A stretch of 32,123 nt of DNA. It comes from Alphaproteobacteria bacterium HGW-Alphaproteobacteria-11 (GTDB taxonomy: Bacteria; Pseudomonadota; Alphaproteobacteria; Parvibaculales; Parvibaculaceae). A program made the translations under genes and the position numbers. The stretch spans positions 1 through 32,123 of the forward strand of contig PHEO01000007.1 of NCBI GenBank assembly GCA_002841195.1, given 5' to 3'. The notes below the pieces were generated by a model that was not told the DNA's origin, made no database searches, and was given only the letters and a program-made list of their open reading frames with translations. Position 1 is the first letter of the stretch, and every line of letters begins with the position of its first letter. This document shows, piece by piece, positions 8,057 to 15,406 of the stretch.

Positions 8057-9121
8057 ATGACGCCGGAACTCGGAACGATCGAAGGTTTCTACGGGCGGCC
8101 CTGGACGGTTGAAGAGCGAGCCGCGAACATCGCCTTTCTCGCGGGCCATGGATACGGGTTTTACCTCTACGCGCCGAAAGCCGACACGTTCCTGCGCCGC
8201 CGCTGGGCCGATCCGCACCCGAAGGATATGGCCGACGATCTCGCGCGCCTCGCCGCGCAATGCCGCAACGCGGGCGTCCGCTTCGGCGTCGGCCTGAGCC
8301 CCTACGAGCTTTATCTGAATTTCGACGCCGCCGCCCGCGAGGCGCTGACTGAAAAGCTCGCCTTCCTCGATGCGATCGGATGCGTCGACCTTGCGATCCT
8401 GTTCGACGACATGCGCGGCGACATCGAGGGTCTCGCCGACAAGCAGATCGAAATTGTCGACTGGATCGCCGCGCGCACCGGCGCGAGCCGCCTCATCACA
8501 TGCCCGAGCTACTACACCGACGACCCGATCCTCGATCGCGTCTTCGGCGCCCGTCCGCCCGGCTATCTCGAGGCGCTGGGTGCGCGCCTCGATCCCGCCG
8601 TCGAAATCATGTGGACGGGTCCGCGCGTCTGCTCGAAGGAACTTCCCGTGGATCACCTCGCGCGCACCGCCGAAACGCTGCGCCGCAAGCCCTTCATCTG
8701 GGACAATTATCCGGTCAATGACGGCCAGCGCATGTCGCCTTTCCTCCACCTGCGCGCCTTCACCGGCCGCGCGCGCGAGATCGGCGCCGAAATTTCGGCA
8801 CATGGCGTCAATCCGGCGTCGCAGGCGTGGCTCAGCCGCATTCCGATGCTGACGCTTGAAATGCTCTACCGCGATGCCGCCTATGATCCCGACAATGCAT
8901 TCCGCGCCGCCGCCGGGGAAATCTGCGGACCGGCGCTCGGGAAAACAATCGGCGAAGACCTCACGGCCTTTCAGGATCGCGGCCTGAATGAAATGACGGA
9001 CAAGGAAAAGGCGGCGCTGCATTCCCGCTACGCCGCCTTCGATCATCCCTGCGCCCGCGAAATCGCCCTCTGGCTCGACGGCCACTGGCGCATCACGGAC
9101 GAAATCGTCCAGACACAGTAG
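8057..9121 (+). CDS. GH84-type beta-N-acetylglucosaminidase (protein O-GlcNAcase-like)
   Basis: The 354-residue protein matches the catalytic barrel of glycoside hydrolase family 84, which removes beta-linked GlcNAc by substrate-assisted catalysis. Hallmarks are IEGFYGRPWTVEER at the N-terminus, YLYAPKAD, the catalytic Asp pair in AILFDDMRGD (Asp117-Asp118) and WDNYPVND (about 222-229). The ATG at 8057 is chosen because it lies 1 bp after the GST stop and the barrel starts at once; the track start at 8027 only adds residues encoded by the overlapping GST frame. There is no signal peptide, so the enzyme should be cytoplasmic, unlike secreted clostridial NagJ-type enzymes. Only the barrel and a short helical tail are present. 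Its stop TAG abuts the stop of the convergent SDR gene. Natural substrate unknown. Confidence 0.9.
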   Translation: MTPELGTIEGFYGRPWTVEERAANIAFLAGHGYGFYLYAPKADTFLRRRWADPHPKDMADDLARLAAQCRNAGVRFGVGLSPYELYLNFDAAAREALTEKLAFLDAIGCVDLAILFDDMRGDIEGLADKQIEIVDWIAARTGASRLITCPSYYTDDPILDRVFGARPPGYLEALGARLDPAVEIMWTGPRVCSKELPVDHLARTAETLRRKPFIWDNYPVNDGQRMSPFLHLRAFTGRAREIGAEISAHGVNPASQAWLSRIPMLTLEMLYRDAAYDPDNAFRAAAGEICGPALGKTIGEDLTAFQDRGLNEMTDKEKAALHSRYAAFDHPCAREIALWLDGHWRITDEIVQTQ

Positions 9122-9931
9122 TCAACGCGCCGTCATGCCACCATCAATGACGAGCTCACTACCCGTCATGTATCGCGACTCGTCGGACGCGAGGAACACG
9201 ATCCCGGCCGCGATGTCGGCGGGCAGCCCCGCATAGCCGAGCGGCGCCGCAACCGCGATCGCATTCGGGTCGATGGAGTTGGCGCCCTCGGCGATCGGCA
9301 ACACGCTGGAGGCAAGCGCGCTGGTGCCGCCTGGCGTCATCTTCTGCCAGATCGCGGTGTCGATGATGCCGGGATGAACCGAGTTGACGCGCACATTCAT
9401 CTGCCCTTGCGCGCATTCGAGCGCCACGGCCTTGGTGAAAAGCCTGACCGCGCCCTTGGTTGCGCAATAGCCGGCAAGCCCCGGCGCGCCCTGAAGCCCC
9501 GCGACCGAAGAAATGTTGATGACCGAGCCGCCACCCGAGGCCGCAATCAGCGGAATGGCATGTTTGACGCCGAAGAACACGCCGTCGACATTGATCGCCT
9601 GCTGGCGCGTCCATTCCTCATGGGACATCTCGAAGATCGAGGCGCCGATGGCGATGCCGGCATTGTTGACGAGGACGTGCAGCCCGCCGAATTCGGATTT
9701 GGCGGCAGCGACAATCTCGGCCCAGCGCGCTTCGCTGGTGACGTCGTGCTTGTGGGCCGAGGCCGTGCCACCGGCCTTGCCGATCAGCGCCGCCGTCTCC
9801 TTCAAGCCCGCCTCGTCGACATCGGTGACGACGAGCTTCGCCCCCTCCGCCGCCAGAGCCAGCGCCGCGCCCCGGCCGATACCGCTCGCCGCGCCCGTTA
9901 CCAGCGCCACCTTGCCGCTTACCCGTCCCAT
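9122..9931 (-). CDS. SDR-family oxidoreductase
   Basis: This is a classical 269-residue short-chain dehydrogenase. It shows TGAASGIGRG at 12-21, VTDVD after beta-2 (Asp, NAD preference), NNAG at 89-92, Ser142 in SSVAG and Tyr155-x-x-x-Lys159 in GYCATKGA. The C-terminal SELVIDGG motif is typical of oligomeric SDRs. A GGGAG Shine-Dalgarno precedes the ATG. The gene diverges from the tetR gene at 10099. A palindrome (9992-10009) and a TTGACC hexamer (9982-9987, reading leftward) sit in the 167-bp shared region, so TetR control is plausible. Its TGA directly abuts the TAG of the GH84 gene with no spacer. The substrate is probably a secondary alcohol, but this cannot be specified. Confidence 0.93.
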   Translation of the reverse strand: MGRVSGKVALVTGAASGIGRGAALALAAEGAKLVVTDVDEAGLKETAALIGKAGGTASAHKHDVTSEARWAEIVAAAKSEFGGLHVLVNNAGIAIGASIFEMSHEEWTRQQAINVDGVFFGVKHAIPLIAASGGGSVINISSVAGLQGAPGLAGYCATKGAVRLFTKAVALECAQGQMNVRVNSVHPGIIDTAIWQKMTPGGTSALASSVLPIAEGANSIDPNAIAVAAPLGYAGLPADIAAGIVFLASDESRYMTGSELVIDGGMTAR

Positions 9932-9991
9932 GTTTCGTCTCCCGGTTTTGCTTGTTTTGGCCGATACTCTTTCAGCGTTTGGGTCAATGTT

Positions 9992-10009
9992 CTAGGGTAT
10001 CGCCCCTAG
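9992..10009. promoter_or_regulatory. Candidate TetR operator (CTAGGG-N6-CCCTAG)
   Basis: This is a perfect 6-bp inverted repeat with a 6-bp spacer, CTAGGGTATCGCCCCTAG, in the gap between the divergent SDR and tetR genes. It lies just upstream of a leftward TTGACC and about 29 bp ahead of the tetR -35. Position and symmetry fit an operator for the adjacent regulator. Binding is inferred. Confidence 0.5.
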
Positions 10010-10037
10010 CGCCGCAACGGCCCACCCCACCCCCTGC

Positions 10038-10066
10038 TTGCAGAAAAATGTACTGTGGTCTATTTT
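10038..10066 (+). promoter_or_regulatory. Candidate sigma70 promoter of tetR/LLM unit
   Basis: TTGCAG (10038-10043) and TATTTT (10061-10066) are separated by exactly 17 bp, each matching consensus at four of six positions. Transcription would begin near 10073, about 25 nt before the ATG at 10099. This argues against the upstream in-frame ATG at 10048, which would lie inside the promoter. Confidence 0.5.
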
Positions 10067-10098
10067 CTGCCGGGCAGCGCGATGTAGAAAGCTGGAGG

Positions 10099-10734
10099 AT
10101 GAAACCGTTGAAATCCGCCGAGATCGAAACGGAAGCGCCGCCCCGCCGCGCCGGCAAGAAGGAGCGGACGCGGCAGGAAATCTACCGGACGGCCATGCGC
10201 CTTTTCGGCGAGCACGGCTATGACGGCGTCACCATCGAGGACATTTGCGGCGGCGCCGGCATCGCCAAGGCGACGTTCTTTCTGCATTTCGCCAGCAAGG
10301 CCGCGCTGATCCACGCCTTCAACGACGAAATCACCGCCTCGCTGTCCGAAAAGCTGGCGACGCTGGACGGCACGGCCGAAGAGCAGCTCAACTTCCTTTC
10401 GTCCGTCTTCGAGGAAGCCTGGCAGAACAACGCCGCCGTCATGCGCAAGATGCTGAACGAATATCTCGACCAGCCGGCAGCGCATCTCGTGACGTCGCAA
10501 TTGAACGAAAGCGTCATCGACCTTGTGGCCGCGGTCTTGCGGCGCGGGCAGGCGCGCGGCGAATTCCGCCGGAACTTCACGCCGGAAGTCGGCGCCGCGG
10601 CCATCGTCGCGACATGGAGCGCGCTGACAGCCTGGTGGAGCGCCCATCCGGAAGCCGACACCTCGGCCTTCAACCGCGAATTTCTCGACATCGCGCTGAA
10701 CGGCTTCAAGGTCAAGGCGATCGCAAAAACATAG
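10099..10734 (+). CDS. TetR/AcrR-family transcriptional regulator
   Basis: The product is a 211-residue dimeric one-component repressor. The N-terminal helix-turn-helix spans KKERTRQEIYRTAMRLFGEHGYDGVTIEDICGGAGIAKATFFLHFASKAALI, split here for reading only; ATFFLHF is the recognition-helix end typical of TetR. The C-terminal ligand-binding domain is all helical and includes WSALTAWW. I use the ATG at 10099 (MKPLKSAEIE), which a candidate promoter precedes; the earlier part of the track ORF is non-coding. A GGAGG immediately before this ATG is too close for an ideal Shine-Dalgarno, so the start is moderately certain. The gene is divergent from the SDR and lies 38 bp before the LLM monooxygenase, so it probably controls both. 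The ligand is likely a hydrophobic substrate or acyl-CoA; this is inference. Confidence 0.88.
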   Translation: MKPLKSAEIETEAPPRRAGKKERTRQEIYRTAMRLFGEHGYDGVTIEDICGGAGIAKATFFLHFASKAALIHAFNDEITASLSEKLATLDGTAEEQLNFLSSVFEEAWQNNAAVMRKMLNEYLDQPAAHLVTSQLNESVIDLVAAVLRRGQARGEFRRNFTPEVGAAAIVATWSALTAWWSAHPEADTSAFNREFLDIALNGFKVKAIAKT

Positions 10735-10772
10735 AAATCGACAACAGGGAAACTTCAGGAAAAGGAAATCCA

Positions 10773-11990
10773 ATGGCAGGCACAAAAATGCGCTTCGGCG
10801 CTTTCATCGCCCCCTTTCACCCCCTCGACGAAAATCCGACGCTGGCGATCGAGCGCGATATCGAACTCGTCCAGTGGATGGACAGGCTCGGCTACGACGA
10901 AGCCTGGATCGGCGAGCACCACTCGGCCGGCTACGAGCTGATCGCAAGCCCCGAGCTCTTCATCGCCACGCTTGCCGAACGCACGAAGCACATCCGTCTC
11001 GGCACGGGCGTCTCCTCGCTCCCCTATCACCATCCGCTGATGCTGGCCGACCGCATCAACCAGCTCGATCACATCACGCGTGGCCGCGTGATGTTCGGCG
11101 TCGGTCCGGGCGCGCTGCCCTCCGACGCGTTCATGATGGGCATCGAGGTCGCAAAGCAACGCGACATGATGGACGAAGCGCTGGACGTGCTGGTGCCGCT
11201 GTTGCGCGGCGAAACCGTGACGGCGAAGACGAGCTGGTTCGAACTCAACGAGGCGCGCCTGCAGATGACGCCTTACTCGCGCCCCGGCGTCGAGATCGCA
11301 GTCGCAAGCCAGGTTTCGCCGACCGGCGCCACCGCCGCCGGCAAGCATGGCGTCGGCTTGCTTTCGATCGGCGCAACATCGGCCGGCGGCTTCAACGCGC
11401 TCGCCACCAACTGGGCGATCTGCGAGGACACCGCGAAGGACAGCCGCACGACAATCGACCGCAATGCCTGGCGTCTCGTCGGCCCGGTTCACATCGCCGA
11501 GACGCGCGAAAAGGCGCGCGAGAATGTCCGCTTCGGTCTTGAAAAGTGGCTCTACTATTTCCGTGAAGTGGCGGCCCTGCCGCTGGCGCCGACCGACGGG
11601 TCGGATCCGGTGGATGCGCTCATCGCGTCCGGCATGGCCGTCATCGGCACGCCGGACGATGCGATCGCGCAGATCGAGCGATTGCAGAGCCAGTCGGGCG
11701 GCTTCGGCGCCTTCCTGCAAATGGCGCATAACTGGGCCGACTTCGACAACACGAAAAAGTCCTACGAACTGATGGCGCGCTATGTCTTCCCGAAGTTCCA
11801 GGATCTGAACGTCAACCGCGAAGCCTCGCTCGACTGGGCGCGTACCAACCGCCCGACCTTCATGGGCCAGGCGATGATGGCCGTCGGCAGCCGCGTCGCC
11901 CAGCACATCGAGAAGAAAGGCACCGAAAACATCCGCCCCGAAATCCTCGATGCCATGGGTCTCGGCAAAAAACCCGACGCCGCGCAGTAA
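10773..11990 (+). CDS. LLM-class flavin-dependent oxidoreductase (luciferase-like monooxygenase)
   Basis: The 405-residue protein belongs to the bacterial-luciferase TIM-barrel family, which uses reduced FMN supplied by a partner reductase to oxygenate a substrate. Visible signatures are MRFGAFIAPFHPLDENP, DEAWIGEHH (the conserved EHH near residue 48), LGTGVSSLPYHHPLMLADR and RGRVMFGVGPGALPSD. My nearest mental match is the limonene-monooxygenase-like subgroup, but the substrate is not proven. The track ORF starts far upstream in a shadow frame. The ATG at 10773 is preceded by AGGAAAAGGA and begins the barrel. It follows tetR by 38 bp and is closed by the strong hairpin at 12013-12034. No flavin reductase is seen nearby. 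Confidence 0.9.
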   Translation: MAGTKMRFGAFIAPFHPLDENPTLAIERDIELVQWMDRLGYDEAWIGEHHSAGYELIASPELFIATLAERTKHIRLGTGVSSLPYHHPLMLADRINQLDHITRGRVMFGVGPGALPSDAFMMGIEVAKQRDMMDEALDVLVPLLRGETVTAKTSWFELNEARLQMTPYSRPGVEIAVASQVSPTGATAAGKHGVGLLSIGATSAGGFNALATNWAICEDTAKDSRTTIDRNAWRLVGPVHIAETREKARENVRFGLEKWLYYFREVAALPLAPTDGSDPVDALIASGMAVIGTPDDAIAQIERLQSQSGGFGAFLQMAHNWADFDNTKKSYELMARYVFPKFQDLNVNREASLDWARTNRPTFMGQAMMAVGSRVAQHIEKKGTENIRPEILDAMGLGKKPDAAQ

Positions 11991-12012
11991 GCGAGCCACA
12001 CACAAAAGCAAA

Positions 12013-12038
12013 GGGCGGCTCGCAGGAGCCGCCCTTTT
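12013..12038. terminator. Bidirectional rho-independent terminator
   Basis: GGGCGGCTC (12013-12021), loop GCAG and GAGCCGCCC (12026-12034) form a perfect 9-bp GC stem. It is followed by TTTTCGTTT on the plus strand and preceded by AAAAGCAAA, which reads as a T-rich tail on the minus strand. It lies between the converging LLM and acyl-CoA synthetase genes and can serve both. Confidence 0.9.
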
Positions 12039-12056
12039 CGTTTCCGGCGATGAAAT

Positions 12057-13859
12057 CTAGAGCCTGAGCTCGCCCGCGCAAATCTTGCCGTAAAGGCCCT
12101 GGTCGACCGGGACATATTTCTTCTGCACCGGACAGTTGAAGTAGACCGGGTCGGGCACAATGGAGGGATCGAAGCCTTCCTTCACCAGTTCGACCTTGCG
12201 GTGCTTGAACGTGCCGGTAATCTCGATTTCGGGCTGCAGCCGCACGAACACCGGCACCGCATAATCCGGCAGTTCCTTTTGCATCTGGTCGCGGAAATGG
12301 TCGAGATCGAGCGATCCGTTCTCCGCAACGATCGACGCCATGCCGGCGCGGCCATCGGCGCCGGGCACATGGACACCATAGACATTGGCTTCCTTGACGC
12401 CCGGAAACACCGAAATCGCCTCGGCCACTTCCGACGTCGCCACGTTCTCGCCCTTCCAGCGGAACGTGTCGCCGATGCGGTCGACGAAATAATAATAACC
12501 CCGCTTGTCCTGACGCAGCAGGTCGCCGGTGCGGAACCACGCGTCGCCCTTCTCGAAGACGTCGCGCAGGATTTTCTTCTCGGTTTCTTCCTTCTTGGCG
12601 TAACCATCGAAACGGCCGGTCGGCTGGTCGGGATCGTTGCTGATCCGCCCCAGCGCCTCCCCGGCCTCGCCCGGCTCGGCCGGGATGCAGAACCCGTCCG
12701 GCCCGCGCACCGGCTTCTCGTTTTCGATGTCGAACTTGACGATCTCGACATTGAATTTTTTCTTCGCCCATCCCGGCACGCGCCCGATGGCACCTTGCGT
12801 ACCGTCGAAATTCATCAGCGCCACATTGCCTTCGGTCGCGCCATAGAATTCCAGAATGTGCGGAATCTTGAAACGCTTCTGGAAGGCCGGCCAGATTTCG
12901 GGGCGCAACCCGTTGCCGATCACCATGCGTAGCTTGTGCTTGGTTTCCTTCGGATGATTGGGCGTGTTGAGCAGGTAGCGGCACAGTTCGCCGATATACT
13001 GGAACAGCGTCGCGCCGTATTTTTGCGTATCGTCCCAGAAATTCGTCGCCGAGAACTTCTGCCGGATGATGACCGAGCCGCCGACGGTCAATGTCGCGCC
13101 GACCGCACAGACCCCGCCCGCCGAGTGATAGAGCGGCAGCACAACATACATGCGGTCTTTTTCGTTGGCGTTCGCCCCAGCCGCGAAGGCCGCCATCATC
13201 GTCATCAACCGCACATGCGGGATGCGCGCCGCCTTCGGATTGCCCGTCGTGCCGCTGGTGTATATATAGAGCGCATCGTCTTCGGTCGTGAGGCCCGCGC
13301 GGAAATCGCCCGGCAGCGCATCGCCCGACTGCCGTTCCAGCGCCGCGTCGAGATTGTTGGCGCCCTGCACATTGCCGCCCGTCGCCCAGACCGCCATCGG
13401 CCGCTCAAGCTGATCGCTCGCCGTCGAATAATTCTCGGCAAGCTCGGCCCCGAGGATCAGGTGATTGGCGTTCGAGATGTTGAGACAATGGGCGAGCGGG
13501 CCTTTGGTGAGATTGGTGTTGATCAAGGCCGCCGTCGCGCCCGCCTTGACGATGCCGAGCCAGGCGACGAGATATTCCGGCCTGTTCTCCATCATCAGCG
13601 CAACCACATCGCCGCGCCCGAGGCCCTGCCCCTTGACCCAGCGCGCATAGCGGTTGGCCGCCTCGTTGTATTCGCGGTAGGTGATCTTCCGGTCTTCGAA
13701 ATAGATCGCGATATTGTTTGGCTTCGTCCGCGCCAGCTCCTCCGCCGTGTCGGCAAAGGTATGCGTCGTGTTCTCGCGAATTGCGGTCGCCTTTTTCAGC
13801 GTGCGGAGCGCCGCGCGCAGAAAGGTAATTTCGTTGCCGATCTGTTTGATCAGACCCAT
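12057..13859 (-). CDS. Long/very-long-chain acyl-CoA synthetase, FATP/FadD6 type
   Basis: This 600-residue ligase belongs to the FATP (fatty-acid transport protein)/FadD6 branch of the ANL superfamily. YIYTSGTTGNPKAAR lies at about 198-212, EFYGATEGN is the A5 motif, and VDRIGDTFRWKGENVAT is the FATP signature that separates it from ordinary FadD. The C-terminus has GTFKHRKVELVKEGFDP. It couples fatty-acid activation to uptake and often accepts very-long-chain or bile-acid-like substrates. The start ATG has GGAGGG eight bases upstream. A leftward promoter candidate lies at 13910-13939. It is monocistronic, bounded by the terminator at 12013-12038. It is the third CoA ligase in the first 14 kb, which fits a lipid or hydrophobic-compound-degrading lifestyle. 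Confidence 0.93.
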   Translation of the reverse strand: MGLIKQIGNEITFLRAALRTLKKATAIRENTTHTFADTAEELARTKPNNIAIYFEDRKITYREYNEAANRYARWVKGQGLGRGDVVALMMENRPEYLVAWLGIVKAGATAALINTNLTKGPLAHCLNISNANHLILGAELAENYSTASDQLERPMAVWATGGNVQGANNLDAALERQSGDALPGDFRAGLTTEDDALYIYTSGTTGNPKAARIPHVRLMTMMAAFAAGANANEKDRMYVVLPLYHSAGGVCAVGATLTVGGSVIIRQKFSATNFWDDTQKYGATLFQYIGELCRYLLNTPNHPKETKHKLRMVIGNGLRPEIWPAFQKRFKIPHILEFYGATEGNVALMNFDGTQGAIGRVPGWAKKKFNVEIVKFDIENEKPVRGPDGFCIPAEPGEAGEALGRISNDPDQPTGRFDGYAKKEETEKKILRDVFEKGDAWFRTGDLLRQDKRGYYYFVDRIGDTFRWKGENVATSEVAEAISVFPGVKEANVYGVHVPGADGRAGMASIVAENGSLDLDHFRDQMQKELPDYAVPVFVRLQPEIEITGTFKHRKVELVKEGFDPSIVPDPVYFNCPVQKKYVPVDQGLYGKICAGELRL

Positions 13860-13909
13860 CCCCGTATCCCTCCGGTGCTGATAAAAGCCGCGTTCTTCTC
13901 GTTTTCTCT

Positions 13910-13939
13910 TTTATGCCCGTGGCCCCGCGCAACCGTCAA
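13910..13939 (-). promoter_or_regulatory. Candidate promoter of the FATP-type ligase
   Basis: Read leftward, TTGACG (13934-13939) is followed after 18 bp by CATAAA (13910-13915) in a locally AT-rich stretch. The start codon is about 50 bp further on. The match to sigma70 is 5/6 and 4/6. The rest of the 207-bp gap to tusA (13860-14066) shows no gene. Confidence 0.4.
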
Positions 13940-14066
13940 GAAAAGCCGGAATTTTAGCGGTAAAATCGGCGTTAGCGCGGGCGGGCCGCTCGAAACGGGG
14001 TGACAGCGCGGCATCGCGCGGCCATCATCCGGCCGCCTGTCAAAGCCCTTCGGAGACGGACCCGGA

Positions 14067-14366
14067 ATGGAAGAAAGCCGCGAAGATGCAGGCGAAATCC
14101 TGCTCGATGTGATCGGTCAGCAATGCCCGCTGCCGGTGCTGCGCGCCCGCAAACGGCTGTTGCGGCTGGCGCCCGGCGTTCTTCTGCGCGTCTTCGCCAG
14201 CGATCCGGTGGCGCGCATCGACATGCCGCATTTTTGCGCCGAGGCCGGCCACGAGCTCGTCGAAATACGCGACCGCGGCACCTGGATCGAATTCCTGATC
14301 CGCCGCGGCGCGAATATCCATGAAGAAGATGCGGATTTGGCAGCCAAGCCGGTGCGCAGTCTCTAG
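14067..14366 (+). CDS. TusA-family sulfurtransferase
   Basis: This small 99-residue protein has the TusA/SirA/YeeD fold. The defining CPxP motif is present as QQCPLPVLRARK, with the persulfide-carrying Cys20 at the end of beta-1. Such proteins relay sulfane sulfur, in E. coli TusA for tRNA 2-thiolation, in others for cofactor synthesis or sulfur oxidation. It is monocistronic here, with no tusBCDE or dsrE genes beside it, so the specific pathway is open. GGAG lies 11 bases before the ATG. Its TAG overlaps the TAG of the convergent GNAT gene within a single CTAG. The 32-residue acidic tail (NIHEEDAD) is not part of the core fold. Confidence 0.85.
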   Translation: MEESREDAGEILLDVIGQQCPLPVLRARKRLLRLAPGVLLRVFASDPVARIDMPHFCAEAGHELVEIRDRGTWIEFLIRRGANIHEEDADLAAKPVRSL

Positions 14367-14947
14367 GCGAAGAATTCGTCCGCCAGGATCGCGTAGAGAT
14401 ATTCGTCGCGCCATTCCCCCTGAATGAACCGGCTCTGGCGCAGGGCCCCCTCGCGGCGCATGCCGAGCCGCTCCATCACCCGCGCCGACGCCTTGTTGCG
14501 CTGGTCGCAGGTCGCATAGATGCGTTGCAGCCCGAGCTCGCGGAAGCCGGCCTCCATCAGCGCCTGTGCCGCCTCCGCCGCATAGCCCTGCCCCCAATAG
14601 TCCGGGTGCAGCGCATAGCCGAGATCCCCGGTACGGCGTTCCCAATCGGCGAATTTGAGCCCCACACCGCCGATCAGGCGCGGTTTCTTGCCGTCGCGCA
14701 ACACGATCGCGAGATCGAAATTGACGCGCGGCTTCAGCTTCTGGTCGTCGAGAAAGCCGCGCACCGTCTCCCGGCTCTGCGTCAGCGTGTTCGGTCCCCA
14801 GATCAGGTGCCGCGTCACCTCCTCAAGCGAGGCATAGGCATGAACCTCATCGAGATCGCGGGTGGTGAAATCGCGCAGCACGAGACGCGGCGTTCCGATC
14901 GGCAGCGACAGCGCCGGTGTTGCCGCCTTGCGGCCGCCGAGCCTCAC
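14363..14947 (-). CDS. GNAT-family N-acetyltransferase (RimJ/RimL type)
   Basis: The 194-residue acetyltransferase opens with TPRLVLRDFTTRDLDEVHAYAS, the usual start of RimJ/RimL-like GNATs. It contains the acetyl-CoA-binding turn in LHPDYWGQGYAAEA and NKASARVMERLGMRREG, in which an Asn and the C-terminal helix complete the site. It probably acetylates a protein N-terminus or a small amine. The start is GTG at 14945-14947, overlapping the ArsC-family stop as GTGA, so the two are translationally coupled. The ORF track writes this GTG as M. The gene converges with tusA with a 4-bp CTAG stop overlap. The substrate is unknown. Confidence 0.88.
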   Translation of the reverse strand: MRLGGRKAATPALSLPIGTPRLVLRDFTTRDLDEVHAYASLEEVTRHLIWGPNTLTQSRETVRGFLDDQKLKPRVNFDLAIVLRDGKKPRLIGGVGLKFADWERRTGDLGYALHPDYWGQGYAAEAAQALMEAGFRELGLQRIYATCDQRNKASARVMERLGMRREGALRQSRFIQGEWRDEYLYAILADEFFA

Positions 14948-15312
14948 CGGCTCCCCGCTTTGGCCAGCGCTTGCAATGCAGCTTTTTGCGGATCGCGAAA
15001 TCCGACCACGACATCGCCCTTCCCATGCTCGAACACCGGCCGCTTGATCAGCGCCGGATGCTCGGCCATCAGCTTCAGCGCCTCGGCCTCACCGACTTGC
15101 GCGGTCTTGCCTTTGGGCAACCCGCGCCAGGTCGTCCCCGCTTTGTTGAGGAGCTTCTCCCAGCCCGCCGCCTTTGCAAAACGCCGGATGTCGGCAAGCG
15201 CGATACCATCGGCGCGGACGTCATGGAAGCGATGGGGAGTGCCTTGTTCGTCGAGCCACTTCAGAGCCTTGCGGCAGGTGTCGCAATTCTTGAGCCCGTA
15301 AACGGTCAGCAC
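14944..15312 (-). CDS. ArsC/Spx/YffB-family thioredoxin-fold protein
   Basis: The 122-residue protein belongs to the ArsC/Spx family. It opens MLTVYGLKNCDTCRKALKWLDEQG, with a C10-D-T-C13 pair where arsenate reductases have a single Cys, as in YffB. Later features are the LLNKAGTTWRGL block and the cis-Pro region LIKRPVFEHGKG. The track ORF is far too long. The GTG at 15312 is chosen because GGGGAGGGGAC lies just upstream and the fold starts at residue 2. The three basic residues that mark true arsenate reductases are not clearly present, so a glutathione- or thioredoxin-linked reductase of unknown substrate is likelier than arsenate detoxification. It is coupled to the downstream GNAT. Confidence 0.87.
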   Translation of the reverse strand: MLTVYGLKNCDTCRKALKWLDEQGTPHRFHDVRADGIALADIRRFAKAAGWEKLLNKAGTTWRGLPKGKTAQVGEAEALKLMAEHPALIKRPVFEHGKGDVVVGFRDPQKAALQALAKAGSR

Positions 15313-15406
15313 CGTCCCCTCCCCGCCAGCTTGATCGTGGCAAGCATAGCCGGGACACGGCAAAGACCAAGCGGTCTTGCCGCGGAAACGGATAAAATCG
15401 GCTGAA

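Noticed and set aside
14944-15312. Arsenate resistance gene (arsC)
   Set aside because: The fold fits, but the active site is CDTC as in YffB and no arsB, arsR or acr3 gene is near. Detoxification is not supported.
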